64,000 nt of DNA from Anaerolineae bacterium (GTDB lineage Bacteria; Chloroflexota; Anaerolineae; UBA4142; SHND01). Numbering within the stretch: position 1 is the stretch's first letter; each line of letters begins with the position of its first letter. Of this stretch, positions 36,202 to 45,269 are shown piece by piece. Under the pieces are notes generated by a model. That model was not told the DNA's origin. It saw only the letters and a list, made by a program, of their open reading frames with translations, and ran no database searches. The stretch lies in the NCBI GenBank assembly GCA_020851635.1, contig JADZCJ010000055.1, positions 1 through 64,000 on the forward strand, given 5' to 3'. Made by a program: the position numbers and the translations under genes.

Positions 36202-39153
36202 ATGACCAAATCTCACCGATACAATTATTTCGCTGCCTTTTTCTGGCTTGCAATTCCTGTTCTCCTTGTCATAGGAATCGGACTGGGGCAGGCACAAGTC
36301 CAGGCAGCTCCTCCCAATGCAGTTACCGCCACACGACAAATCTATTTGCCGCTGATCAATCGTCAACTAGACTCTCGAGCCGCGACGCCAACCCCTACGC
36401 TCACCGAGACTCCGAACTCTGTTCCTACGGCAACCTCTACTCGAACCGCTACGCCGAATACACCACCGACAGCGCCTCCCCCGTCAGGTAACGGATGGAC
36501 AATGTTGGCGGCAAACCCACAGCGGACTTCATGGACCCCGGAAGAGGTGCGCGGCGAACTCCAAGTCGAGTGGTATCATCCGATCGAGCCATATATCCCC
36601 TACAAAATTCAACCCATTGCCGCCAACGGAAAAATCTATGTCGCAACTGCGCGCGGGCTGTTTGCTTTTGATGCTTCAAACGGCGCACTCTTGTGGGTAT
36701 ATGGCACAGAAATGCCGCTGGGACACTCGCCAACCATTGCGACCGTGAACGGCAAATCGGTTGCGTATGTCGGCGGCATGGATCATCGCGTTCATGCGGT
36801 TGACGCGAATTCCGGTCAAGCCCTGACTGGCTATACACCGTTCGAAGCTGGTTCCGGGTACGACACCAACCCGCTGGTGATCCAAGACTCGTTTACATCC
36901 AATAAACCCATCATTCTGATAGGCAATCGAGATGGATTCTTTTACGCTCTCGATGCCGTTACGGGCGCCAAGCTCTGGTCGTACCAGACACAAGGTCCAA
37001 TTTCGTACTCGGCTGCCTATAAAGACGGGCACGTCTATTTTGCTTCGAATGACAACAAAGCGTATGCGTTGAACGTGGCGAACGGCTCGCTCGTCTGGAA
37101 AAAAGGTGGCTTTCCCGGTTCCGGTTTCTATTCGTATTGGCCCGTCATCTATACCCACAAAGCGACAAGCAAAGATTATGTAATCTTTAACAGCGGAGAA
37201 AACTACCGGCAAACAGAACAGGCAGAACCTCCCTCGCAGCTGGAGACCCGCGCTCTAAACGCATACAACCTGCCGGGAGGGACACTTCCCAGAACCAATC
37301 CACCAGTTCCCGGCGACTGGGCATCGGGAACAGCGACATTGGATGGAAGCTCGCTCACCAACTATTTTGCTTACAATTCCCGGAAACGGGTTTCATTTGT
37401 CCTCGACGCCGCAACGGGTCAAGAGTTTACGTTTGCCGATCCGTCGGGCGGTGGTACAACCTTTGCGCCTTTTGGACAATCCGGCATCACCGGCTCGGGG
37501 TCAAAATTCCCGCCGATTATCAACAGGATGGATGGCGTGTACTATCAGCAGACCGCATACAGTGACTTTAATATGTGGGTGAGCAGGGGTTCCGCCGTGG
37601 GTTGGAAATTTGGGACCCAACATCTCAGCCTGGTTTCGGACAGAACATTTGCGGGCGATGAACCAACTGCGTATGCATCGGGTGGGCGTCTCATCTATTG
37701 GGCATTATGCTGTGACCGCGCGGCAGGCGCGTTTGATGTTTCAATTCCGTACGGTCAACCCAATCGGGGCTGGTTCTATTTCGATCAGGGCGGCTCGCTC
37801 TTGCCCAACAAGGCTCCCGGATACGACCAGTACATGATTCCCGGCAGTGTTTATGATTGGGATATGTATGGCGGAGTCAACGGAGTTTATGGCAAGCATG
37901 GCAGTAATCAATCTCCGCCGATCCCTTATCAGGGCAAAGTGTATATGCTGAGGGGGAATACTCTGCTCGCGTTTAGCAATACAGCAACTGCTATCAAGTT
38001 ACCACTCGCCACTGCACCTGCCGCTCAACCCGCGCAGATTTCTAAAACAACCGCTCAACTGAGGCAAGCGCTGGAAACCCAGGTTCAAAAAATGCTTGCC
38101 GTCGGACCACTTCGCCCCGGCTACATGTCGGTTGGAATTCTGGATGTGTATGGTCAAGGCGGTTGGGGCAGCGACGAGAGAGGTTTTGGGGAAATCTTTG
38201 ATTATTTTCAGAACCCCGCCGATACGGTTTATACGCTGCTGCTCGCGTATCCACATCTCTCAGCCGGGACGCAAGCACAAGTCAAAACCTATCTGCAAGA
38301 CCATTACGGTCCCGGCAAGACATACGACTTGACGAGAATTGTTCACACTGGGTGGGGCAATGGCGCCGCGCGCGAAGTGTTTTCGATTCCTCCAGAGGAT
38401 TTTGCGATTTTTGGGACGCCCTACAAACCGCCGCTGAACCCCTCTGCCCAACCGATCTGTGGCGGATGTGGATATTGGCAGAACTTTCCGCCGTTTTCGT
38501 TCTATGCGGCGTGGAAGTATGCCCAGATCGTTGGGAACAACGACCCCAATACCGCCAAAGCGCTGTTCAACGCCATGAGCTCAAGAATCGAAGCGCCCAT
38601 GGCAGACAATTATCTCATCCACAAGCCGTATTTTATCAATCTCTATGCCGCGGGCTATTTGGGATATTTGAATCTGAAACAGTTGGCGGGCTTGGGTGGT
38701 GACCCAACGGTTCAGGGCTACTATGATCATATGCTTGCGCTGCGGGTAAATGCGTTCGCACAAGACACGCCCTACGTACCCGACAACACCTGGATCCCGG
38801 ACTGTCTGGGCGTTTGTGCCAACTATCAACGCACCCTAAGCGTAGCCCGTAACTTTATGTTTCTGACGCCGGAAATTGCAGACTATATGCGACAGCAGAT
38901 TGGGAACAGTGTGCAGAGTGCAGTGACGGATTATCAACATGCCGCTCCGTACTGGTTCGTTTCCAAGTTCGACAATACAACGGGCGAGGGCACCATTCAA
39001 CCGCTATACGATTATCCCGCGCTGTTTCAAGCCAAAGCATGGATTCTAAAACAACCCTACAACGAACTTGTAAAATGGCTGGATGTGCCTGCCTTTGATC
39101 GAGGCGACCTCTTTTACATTCAAAATCTGGTCGCCGCCCTCGACGCACAATGA
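36202..39153 (+). CDS. Secreted PQQ-like beta-propeller protein with a C-terminal domain of unknown function
   Basis: 983 residues: signal peptide, then IYLPLINRQ, a Thr/Pro linker (about 55-95), then a propeller of PQQ-type repeats (GKIYVATARGLFAFDASNG, DGFFYALDAVTGAKLWSY, HVYFASNDNKAYALNVANG). It lacks the residues of true PQQ dehydrogenases, so the repeats are probably structural. The C-terminal 350 residues (from about 615) are helical, with a conserved-looking CGGCGYWQNFPPFSF and repeated Tyr/Trp-rich segments, resembling an alpha/alpha-barrel of the polysaccharide lyase or glycosidase kind. I cannot name the family. It ends 30 bp from the convergent radical SAM gene. Confidence 0.7.
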   Translation: MTKSHRYNYFAAFFWLAIPVLLVIGIGLGQAQVQAAPPNAVTATRQIYLPLINRQLDSRAATPTPTLTETPNSVPTATSTRTATPNTPPTAPPPSGNGWTMLAANPQRTSWTPEEVRGELQVEWYHPIEPYIPYKIQPIAANGKIYVATARGLFAFDASNGALLWVYGTEMPLGHSPTIATVNGKSVAYVGGMDHRVHAVDANSGQALTGYTPFEAGSGYDTNPLVIQDSFTSNKPIILIGNRDGFFYALDAVTGAKLWSYQTQGPISYSAAYKDGHVYFASNDNKAYALNVANGSLVWKKGGFPGSGFYSYWPVIYTHKATSKDYVIFNSGENYRQTEQAEPPSQLETRALNAYNLPGGTLPRTNPPVPGDWASGTATLDGSSLTNYFAYNSRKRVSFVLDAATGQEFTFADPSGGGTTFAPFGQSGITGSGSKFPPIINRMDGVYYQQTAYSDFNMWVSRGSAVGWKFGTQHLSLVSDRTFAGDEPTAYASGGRLIYWALCCDRAAGAFDVSIPYGQPNRGWFYFDQGGSLLPNKAPGYDQYMIPGSVYDWDMYGGVNGVYGKHGSNQSPPIPYQGKVYMLRGNTLLAFSNTATAIKLPLATAPAAQPAQISKTTAQLRQALETQVQKMLAVGPLRPGYMSVGILDVYGQGGWGSDERGFGEIFDYFQNPADTVYTLLLAYPHLSAGTQAQVKTYLQDHYGPGKTYDLTRIVHTGWGNGAAREVFSIPPEDFAIFGTPYKPPLNPSAQPICGGCGYWQNFPPFSFYAAWKYAQIVGNNDPNTAKALFNAMSSRIEAPMADNYLIHKPYFINLYAAGYLGYLNLKQLAGLGGDPTVQGYYDHMLALRVNAFAQDTPYVPDNTWIPDCLGVCANYQRTLSVARNFMFLTPEIADYMRQQIGNSVQSAVTDYQHAAPYWFVSKFDNTTGEGTIQPLYDYPALFQAKAWILKQPYNELVKWLDVPAFDRGDLFYIQNLVAALDAQ

Positions 39154-39183
39154 TGCAGACGGGAATTCGAGACAAACCCGGCT

Positions 39184-40881
39184 CTATTTGACAGCCGAGT
39201 TCACAGGTACGCCGGGAGCTTGCCGCGGCGAAACATTAACGTGGCTGTCAGCCATCGGCGTTTCCCCCATCCAATTTATATGCTGGCGGGCGATGTCGAA
39301 TGCTGACTTGATCCCTTCCCAGCTGTTGAACCCTTTGACAAAGGTCAAGATTGGACCGGGGCGGAATGCCCATTCACGAAACGCGCGCTTTTGCCAATAT
39401 TCGAGCCGCTCGGCGGGCAAATGCGGATAGTCCAGGACCGTCGAGCGGTCCATATCCACCTCTTCCCAACGCGTGCCGGGGCGGAACCATCCGTTCTTGA
39501 CCACCTCAAAGAAAAAGGGTGTTCCGGGATACGGTGCGGCGATATGGAAAAGGGCAATATCCAGAGGCAGCTTTTTCGAGAAACTGATGGTCTCTTGAAT
39601 GGTCTCTTCGGTTTCTCCCGGAAGCCCGATGATGAAATAACCCCAATTCTTGATCCCCGCATCGTGCGACCACTGTAACGCCCGCGCGGCTTTGGCAGGG
39701 TCCGCGCCTTTGCGCGCGTGCTTGAGAATCTCGAAATTGCCCGACTCGATGCCCCAGGCAATCATCCAACAACCCGCTTTGCCCATCAGCGCGAGCATTT
39801 CCTCGTCCACATAATCCACGCGACTGTTGCAGGTCCACTTGATATTCAGTTTTTCCTGAATCATCAATTCGCACAAGCCGACGACCTGATCGCGCGCCAG
39901 CGTAAACAAGTCGGCATACATGTGAATGTAATCAATTCCCAGCCCCTTCAAGACCTTGAGCTCGGCGACGATATTTTCGGGCGAGCGCAGGCGCAAACTC
40001 CATTGATAGCTCACATGCTTGATGCAATACGTGCAGCCCGCGCTGCAACCGCGGCTCGTGACGATGAACGTATACGGCGTCTTCATCATCGGCGCGCGAT
40101 ACTTGTCCAGCGGCAAAAGATGATGCAGCGGAATCGGCAGGTCATCGAGATTGGGAATAAAGGGACGGTCTTGATTGACCACGATCTCGCTGCCCCTGCG
40201 CCACGCCAACCCCTTGATATGAGAGAGGTCTCCCTCTGTTTCGGACACAAAACGTGTGGGAATTTCTGACAGCGTCGTTTCGAGCAATCGGATTGTCTGT
40301 GGGTCGGTGGGCTGCTTTTCTTGAAACGCGTCGATCAGCTCGCGAAGGGTCACATCCGGTTCGCCGCGCAGGATAAAATCGAGCGAGGGGAAAGGCGTCA
40401 TCGTTTCATAGGTCATGGGCGTGACATGGGTGCCGAACGCCATGGTTTTGGCGCCCACTGCCTTGGCAAGAAAGACCCCGTACATGTCATTTTGGAGCGT
40501 GGGGGCAGTGACTTGGGTGATGTAAAAACGGGGCATTTTGACGCGCAGCACCTGTTCAAATTGGGGCCACGTCATGCGCTCGGCAATTGCATCCACGACT
40601 TCTACCTTGTAATCGGCGGCAAGCAACGCTGCCATCTGGGCAAGCGAAACCTGGGGCCAAATCATGTTCTCGCGTGATTTGCGCCCGACGCGATGCTGAC
40701 TGCGGATCCAGATGCCGCCGTCGGGCGATGGTGGATTTACGAGTAGGACGTCCACAGCGGTCGAGGGCCGCTCACGCGGCTGGATATTCTGACGGACCGC
40801 CGCACCGGCATCGGGAAAACGCGGCGGCGGCACGATTTGACGCGTCCGCGTTCCAAGATTCATAGATTTTGTTTCTGCCAT
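39184..40881 (-). CDS. B12-binding-domain radical SAM protein (BchE/HpnP class)
   Basis: 565 residues. An N-terminal Rossmann region (about 43-190: VDVLLVNPPSPDG, VTAPTLQNDMYGVFLAK) has the cobalamin-binding-domain fold. The radical SAM core has Cys279-Cys283-Cys286 (GCSAGCTYC), then MYADLF, GIESGNFEILKHARKG and YFIIGLPGETEETI, typical of the class. Members methylate or rearrange unactivated carbons in lipids, tetrapyrroles and sugars. The ATG at 40879-40881 has an AGGGG site. Its place after a GT2 gene in the glycan locus suggests a lipid-carrier or sugar modification, but the substrate is unknown. Confidence 0.85.
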   Translation of the reverse strand: MAETKSMNLGTRTRQIVPPPRFPDAGAAVRQNIQPRERPSTAVDVLLVNPPSPDGGIWIRSQHRVGRKSRENMIWPQVSLAQMAALLAADYKVEVVDAIAERMTWPQFEQVLRVKMPRFYITQVTAPTLQNDMYGVFLAKAVGAKTMAFGTHVTPMTYETMTPFPSLDFILRGEPDVTLRELIDAFQEKQPTDPQTIRLLETTLSEIPTRFVSETEGDLSHIKGLAWRRGSEIVVNQDRPFIPNLDDLPIPLHHLLPLDKYRAPMMKTPYTFIVTSRGCSAGCTYCIKHVSYQWSLRLRSPENIVAELKVLKGLGIDYIHMYADLFTLARDQVVGLCELMIQEKLNIKWTCNSRVDYVDEEMLALMGKAGCWMIAWGIESGNFEILKHARKGADPAKAARALQWSHDAGIKNWGYFIIGLPGETEETIQETISFSKKLPLDIALFHIAAPYPGTPFFFEVVKNGWFRPGTRWEEVDMDRSTVLDYPHLPAERLEYWQKRAFREWAFRPGPILTFVKGFNSWEGIKSAFDIARQHINWMGETPMADSHVNVSPRQAPGVPVNSAVK

Positions 40882-40925
40882 CAAGTCAGCCCCTTGTCTA
40901 CACTCTCATTCAACGGATGCAATAT

Positions 40926-42179
40926 CTAGATTTGGACTTGAACACTCGGTCCGCCTTCAGACGGCACGCGAATATTTTCCGGTTCTGCATCGCTCAGGTC
41001 TCGCCGCGTCTCATTCTCACGCATCGCCAACCCTTCCAATACCCGCATGACGATCCACGCTGTCCCCAATTGAATACCGATAATGACGAGCATGGCGCCT
41101 ACGAGTTGGTAAAGCCAAAGCCGCGTGATCTCCCAGCCATTGAGACTCAGTACAAGCGCCCCAACACTCAATCCAATGCCTGCCGCCGCGCTCACGCACC
41201 CCATCCACCCAAAATGATGATCGAGCGACGGGTCAAAAATCGGCTTGCCAAAGAGTCCCTGGCGCACCGGGCGCTTGTGAAACAACGCCACCAGATAATT
41301 GAACATCGTCCCGAGCAAAAACAAGCTCAGCCCGACGACCGTCAGAACCGTCGCGAGGAACACCGCATAAACCTGTCCCGCGTTCAGCGCCGTGACTCCG
41401 CTCAGCCGGAGCGCAACGATATAGAGACCAATCAAAGCCGCGACACAGAGAATCGCCAGCGAAGTCAGTCCCAGGATTCTCACAGGGTTATATCCGAGCG
41501 CCGTCCAGACAATCGCGTTCGTAAAACGATACCCATCGCGCACCACGGACAATTTGGAACGTCCCATTCGCTCCGAATAGGCGATAGGCACTTCGACAAT
41601 TTTCAGATTCTCATGAATCGCCCGGGTGCTCATCGCCGGGGTAAACTCCAAGCCATCAGGGAGCGGGTACAGGCGTTCGAGCGCATCCCGGCGCAAGACA
41701 CGCATGCCGCTGGCGGAATCCCGTACCGGAACATTGCCAATCAAACTGAGCAGCGACGCAAAAGCGAAATTTCCGATGCGGCGCGTAACAGGCATTTGGC
41801 TGGCTGCCCCGCTCATCCGCGAGCCGACGACCAGGTCTGCTTTTTCCTGCATGGCAACGGCGCACAATTCCGGAAGACTCTCGGGCGGATACGTCCCGTC
41901 CGCATCCAGAAACGCCAAATAGTCTCCGGTCGCGTGACGAAAGCCCGTCTTGATGGCTGCGCCATACCCGCGATTCTTGAGATGTTGAATCAGACGCACA
42001 TCACGATACTTGCCCACAATCGCGCAGGTCCGGTCACGAGAACCATCATCAACGACCAGAAATTCCAGGCCAATGTTGAGGTTTTCCAGCGCGGGGCGGA
42101 CATTCAGAACACGCTGGATAACCTCTTCAATTCCGCTTTCCTCGTTAAAAGCGGGTATCACAACAGCAAGAGTAGTCAT
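40926..42179 (-). CDS. GT2 glycosyltransferase with multi-helix membrane domain
   Basis: 417 residues. GT-A domain: LAVVIPAFNEESGIE, VVDDGSRDRT, NRGYGAAIKTG and LDADGTYPPESLPEL, then DSASGMRVLRR. From about 225 to 385 come five or six hydrophobic segments, more than in DPM1-type enzymes, giving a GtrB-like or larger membrane module. It probably makes a polyprenyl-phosphate sugar. The ATG at 42177-42179 follows a GGAG site. A very long open frame exists on the opposite strand, but it is compositional: its protein is rich in Arg, His and Gln and resembles nothing. Confidence 0.85.
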   Translation of the reverse strand: MTTLAVVIPAFNEESGIEEVIQRVLNVRPALENLNIGLEFLVVDDGSRDRTCAIVGKYRDVRLIQHLKNRGYGAAIKTGFRHATGDYLAFLDADGTYPPESLPELCAVAMQEKADLVVGSRMSGAASQMPVTRRIGNFAFASLLSLIGNVPVRDSASGMRVLRRDALERLYPLPDGLEFTPAMSTRAIHENLKIVEVPIAYSERMGRSKLSVVRDGYRFTNAIVWTALGYNPVRILGLTSLAILCVAALIGLYIVALRLSGVTALNAGQVYAVFLATVLTVVGLSLFLLGTMFNYLVALFHKRPVRQGLFGKPIFDPSLDHHFGWMGCVSAAAGIGLSVGALVLSLNGWEITRLWLYQLVGAMLVIIGIQLGTAWIVMRVLEGLAMRENETRRDLSDAEPENIRVPSEGGPSVQVQI

Positions 42180-42206
42180 AGACTCCAAAACCTCGGGCTC
42201 GGGTGT

Positions 42207-43214
42207 TTAACAAGCTTCAGCACATGCTTCAAGAATCACTTTTTGCGTTGCGCGAACCATATCTCGGGGATCGAAATTCTCTTCGACAAATTTGCGCCCG
42301 TTGCGCCCCATTTCGATGGCAAGGTCAGGATCGTCTTTTAGTTTGCGGATGGCGCACGCCATTGCGTCAACATCGTGGGGTGGAACCAATATTCCCGTTA
42401 CACCATCAACAACATAGTCAGCCATGCCCTTGGTTTTTGTTGCAATGATCGCTTTCCCTGCCGCAGCAGATTCCAGCGCGGTGGTCGCGCCGGCGTTGTA
42501 CTGGGTGGTAACCACCAGCGGGATTACCACAAAGAGCGCCTGCTCGTACCGGGCGCCAAGTTCGTCGAGTCCGACGGGCGGTTCGATGCTGACCCAGGCT
42601 GGCGGTTTCAACATATTCTCCCGGTACAAGACCGGGTACCGGGTCGACGCGAAAATCTCGGTACGACAATCGGGGAGCTTGCGCAAAGCGAATATCAGCG
42701 TCTCATAATCGCGTTTTGATACGCCAACACTCAAAATCGGTCCTTGCCTGACAGGATCGCCAGGGCGAAATTGTTCAATCGGCGCGGCCAGAAAACGGAA
42801 CAATTTCGGCAAAGAGACATGCAATTCATTGTTTAGAACAAAGCGATCAGCGTCGCACAAATATCCAACACGCTTCCACTTTGCATGGGCTCCTGTCGAG
42901 TAAAACAAGAGTTTTTTTCTTGGAGAGGCAATGTGATGAACAACAGAGACAAGTGGTTTCTTGAGATCAAGAAGAGCAAGTGGGATTCCTACACGTTCAG
43001 AACCCGCCAGCACCAGATCAAACTTTGGGCTGAGAGCCTTTGCCCAAAGCGCAAGCGATAGGTCTAGACGGAGTAGATTTTCAATCTTTCTCAAGTATCT
43101 TGGGAAACCAGCGTAAGCTTGATAGTCAATGGTTATGTCCCACAATTGAGTTCGACGATAACCTGAAGGTGCAAAACTGGTATCAACATGCAATACTCGG
43201 GGATAATGCGCCAT
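42207..43214 (-). CDS. GT4 glycosyltransferase
   Basis: 335 residues. N-terminal YPRVLHVDTSFAPSGYRRTQLWD and the C-terminal donor half GPILSVGVSKRDYETLIFALR, TTQYNAGATTALESAAAGKAIIATKT, then VDGVTGILVPPHDVDAM and FDPRDM place it among GT4 enzymes, although it is short. The middle part between the two Rossmann domains is reduced. A GGAG site precedes the ATG at 43212-43214. It lies between the acyltransferase and GT2 genes in the first block of the locus. Confidence 0.8.
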   Translation of the reverse strand: MAHYPRVLHVDTSFAPSGYRRTQLWDITIDYQAYAGFPRYLRKIENLLRLDLSLALWAKALSPKFDLVLAGSERVGIPLALLDLKKPLVSVVHHIASPRKKLLFYSTGAHAKWKRVGYLCDADRFVLNNELHVSLPKLFRFLAAPIEQFRPGDPVRQGPILSVGVSKRDYETLIFALRKLPDCRTEIFASTRYPVLYRENMLKPPAWVSIEPPVGLDELGARYEQALFVVIPLVVTTQYNAGATTALESAAAGKAIIATKTKGMADYVVDGVTGILVPPHDVDAMACAIRKLKDDPDLAIEMGRNGRKFVEENFDPRDMVRATQKVILEACAEAC

Positions 43215-43243
43215 AAATTTCTCCGATGATCACAGGCGACTGG

Positions 43244-44038
43244 CTATCCTCCACCCATATACACAGTCGAGCCGGGGACCGTCCTATTTTCGTTCGTTAC
43301 CTCCTTTACCACTTTGGCGGGCACCCCGGCAGCAATCGAGTGGGGCGGCACATCCCTGGTGACGACTGCACCCGCAGCAATCACAGCGCCTTTGCCCACG
43401 CGCACCCCATCCAGAATGATCGCGCCCGCGCCAATCCAAACGTTATCTTCGACCACAATCCCCTCTGCCGTAATCCCCTGCTGCGCGATGGGCTTGTCAC
43501 AATCGCTGTAGACATGGTTTACAGCCACCATCTGGACAAACGGCGAGGTGTACACGTTATCTCCAATCGTGATGCCCCCCTGTCCGCGCAAGACGTTGAA
43601 TTCGCTGATCAGGCAGTTCTTGCCAATCGTAATGTGCGCCTGCGGGAGATCGCGGAAATTAAAAACATGCAGCTCAGCGTGATGCATCACATACGTGTTA
43701 TCGCCAATCTGTATACCGCGTGGCATGGCATGGAGATAGACCGATTCGTCAAGATATACATTGCGACCCAAACGAATGTGGTCTGTGTAGCGCAAGCGGA
43801 CATGGTTCTCGATGGCTGCAACCCCATCCATTTTCAGGATGGCGCGATATACGACGGCGCGCAATCCCACACCCACAATGGTGGGAATCCAGCCGAACAA
43901 AGCCAACACACTTTGTTCGAGACAATACCGCCCCAAACCGGATGCCTGCCGATTCAGATAAAGGCGCATACGGCCGGTAGTGCGCAATTGTTCAGTTTGG
44001 GGATTCTGAGAGCGAGTCGCCGGAGAAGCGAGTTCCAT
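43244..44038 (-). CDS. Left-handed beta-helix acyltransferase (hexapeptide repeat)
   Basis: 264 residues. From about residue 85 on, hexapeptide repeats run ([60 protein letters not shown]). This is the signature of maltose/galactoside acetyltransferase-like enzymes that use acetyl-CoA. A His in VAVNHVYSD is a good candidate for the catalytic base. The first 80 residues are basic with one hydrophobic stretch (about 45-65), so it may sit on the membrane. It probably O-acetylates a repeat-unit sugar. Confidence 0.8.
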   Translation of the reverse strand: MELASPATRSQNPQTEQLRTTGRMRLYLNRQASGLGRYCLEQSVLALFGWIPTIVGVGLRAVVYRAILKMDGVAAIENHVRLRYTDHIRLGRNVYLDESVYLHAMPRGIQIGDNTYVMHHAELHVFNFRDLPQAHITIGKNCLISEFNVLRGQGGITIGDNVYTSPFVQMVAVNHVYSDCDKPIAQQGITAEGIVVEDNVWIGAGAIILDGVRVGKGAVIAAGAVVTRDVPPHSIAAGVPAKVVKEVTNENRTVPGSTVYMGGG

Positions 44039-44080
44039 CGCAAGAAAAATTCGAGACGTCGAGGCAGAAGACGCCTGTGT

Positions 44081-45070
44081 TTACCTGTTCTCTTCAACAA
44101 AAACGATCTTGCTGCCTTGAGGTTCAAAGCGAAAATGAATGGGCCGCAGTTCAGGCAGCGCCGCGATAATGTCGGCGTGCCGTTCGACCGGAGCATAAAA
44201 CAAGAGGAACCCACCACCACCCGCGCCCAAGAGCTTGCCGCCAAGCGCCCCATTGCAGCGCGCGCGTTCATACCAAAGATTGATTTTCGCGTTGGTGATG
44301 GTACTCGCCAGACGCTGTTTTTCCGTCCAGCCCTGATGCAAGATTTCCCCAAAACAATCCAGGGTGCCCAGATGAAGCGCCTCGCGCATTTGCGCCGCCA
44401 ATTCGGTCATGATCCGAAGACTCGATTGTGTTGTCTGATTGTCGTGGGTGTTTTGCTGCTGTTCGGACAAGATGTCATTGGCAGACCGGGTCAGCCCCGT
44501 ATACATCATCAAAAGTCGGCTTTCAAGTTTCCGTTTCGTTTCGGTGGCACAGATAATCGGGTCCGCATAGACCGAATTATCGGGGTTGAAGCGAAAATAT
44601 TGCATGTTGCCGTACGCGGCGATGTATTGGTCCTGTTTGCCGATCGGTTTCTTGCAGCGTTCGATTTCAATCTCACATGCTTCGCGCGCCAACCGTTCGG
44701 GTTCTGCGTGATGTCCTTTGTAGGCATACAGTGCGTTCAGCAATCCGACCGTATAAGAGCTCGACGAGCCAAGCCCGGTGCCCTGCGAGGGAATATCCGA
44801 AATCGAGGTAATCTCGATGCCGCTTTCCACGCCGACCAGTTTGAGCGCCTCTCGAATCAATTCATGTTTCAGGTCGGCGATACCGTCAACCATCTCGGTC
44901 ACGGAATAACTGGCGCGAATCCGATGATCGAATTTCCGATTCACCGTAATATAGATGTATTTATTGATGGCTGTGCTCACCACGCCACCGGGTTCGCGCA
45001 AATAAAATGCCGACAGGTCGCTTCCGCCGCCGACAAAACTAATCCGAAGTGGAGTACGTGAGACAATCAT
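44081..45070 (-). CDS. hddA: GHMP-family heptose 7-phosphate kinase, HddA-like
   Basis: 329 residues. The start MIVSRTPLRISFVGGGSDLSAFY and the ATP loop GTGLGSSSSYTVGLLNAL, with CKKPIGKQDQYIAAYG and LLGAGGGGFLLFY, match D-glycero-alpha-D-manno-heptose 7-phosphate kinase and related fucose/GHMP kinases. HddA makes heptose 1,7-bisphosphate from the GmhA product; a GmhA-like gene lies at 9055-9657. No HddC or GmhB is recognisable here, although the nucleotidyltransferase at 19102 could serve. This is the first gene of the glycan locus, downstream of a 340-bp leader, and it has no clear ribosome binding site. Confidence 0.8.
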   Translation of the reverse strand: MIVSRTPLRISFVGGGSDLSAFYLREPGGVVSTAINKYIYITVNRKFDHRIRASYSVTEMVDGIADLKHELIREALKLVGVESGIEITSISDIPSQGTGLGSSSSYTVGLLNALYAYKGHHAEPERLAREACEIEIERCKKPIGKQDQYIAAYGNMQYFRFNPDNSVYADPIICATETKRKLESRLLMMYTGLTRSANDILSEQQQNTHDNQTTQSSLRIMTELAAQMREALHLGTLDCFGEILHQGWTEKQRLASTITNAKINLWYERARCNGALGGKLLGAGGGGFLLFYAPVERHADIIAALPELRPIHFRFEPQGSKIVFVEENR

Positions 45071-45218
45071 TGGGTAACAGAGAAACCCGTTTCGGGGTTG
45101 GGAGATATGTCGCCAGATTCAGAACAGGGTGTGAAAAAATTCACAAAGAACGCCCGGCGACAGGCACGCTCCGCAGTCCTTTAACCCGCTGCTGGATTAA
45201 AGTTCGTCACGGCGCAAA

Positions 45219-45254
45219 AAGGTCAACAGCCCTGCACGCAAGGCAATTGACCTT
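45219..45254 (-). terminator. Terminator-like hairpin in the glycan-locus leader
   Basis: AAGGTCAA (45219-45226) pairs perfectly with TTGACCTT (45247-45254), and an inner GCC/GGC pair shortens the loop. On the minus strand the stem ends in a run of five T, though the stem is AT-rich. On the plus strand it is followed by GGGCTTTTT. It lies between repeat copy B and the first gene of the locus. Confidence 0.4.
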
Positions 45255-45269
45255 GGGCTTTTTACTTAT

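Noticed and set aside
40869-42341. Long plus-strand open frame of about 490 codons opposite the GT2 gene
   Set aside because: Its product is rich in Arg/His/Gln with no domain, while the minus strand encodes a textbook GT2. It is an antisense shadow of GC-rich codon use.
43226-45061. Plus-strand open frame of about 611 codons across the acyltransferase and kinase genes
   Set aside because: It spans two clear minus-strand genes, has no recognisable motif and an abnormal composition.
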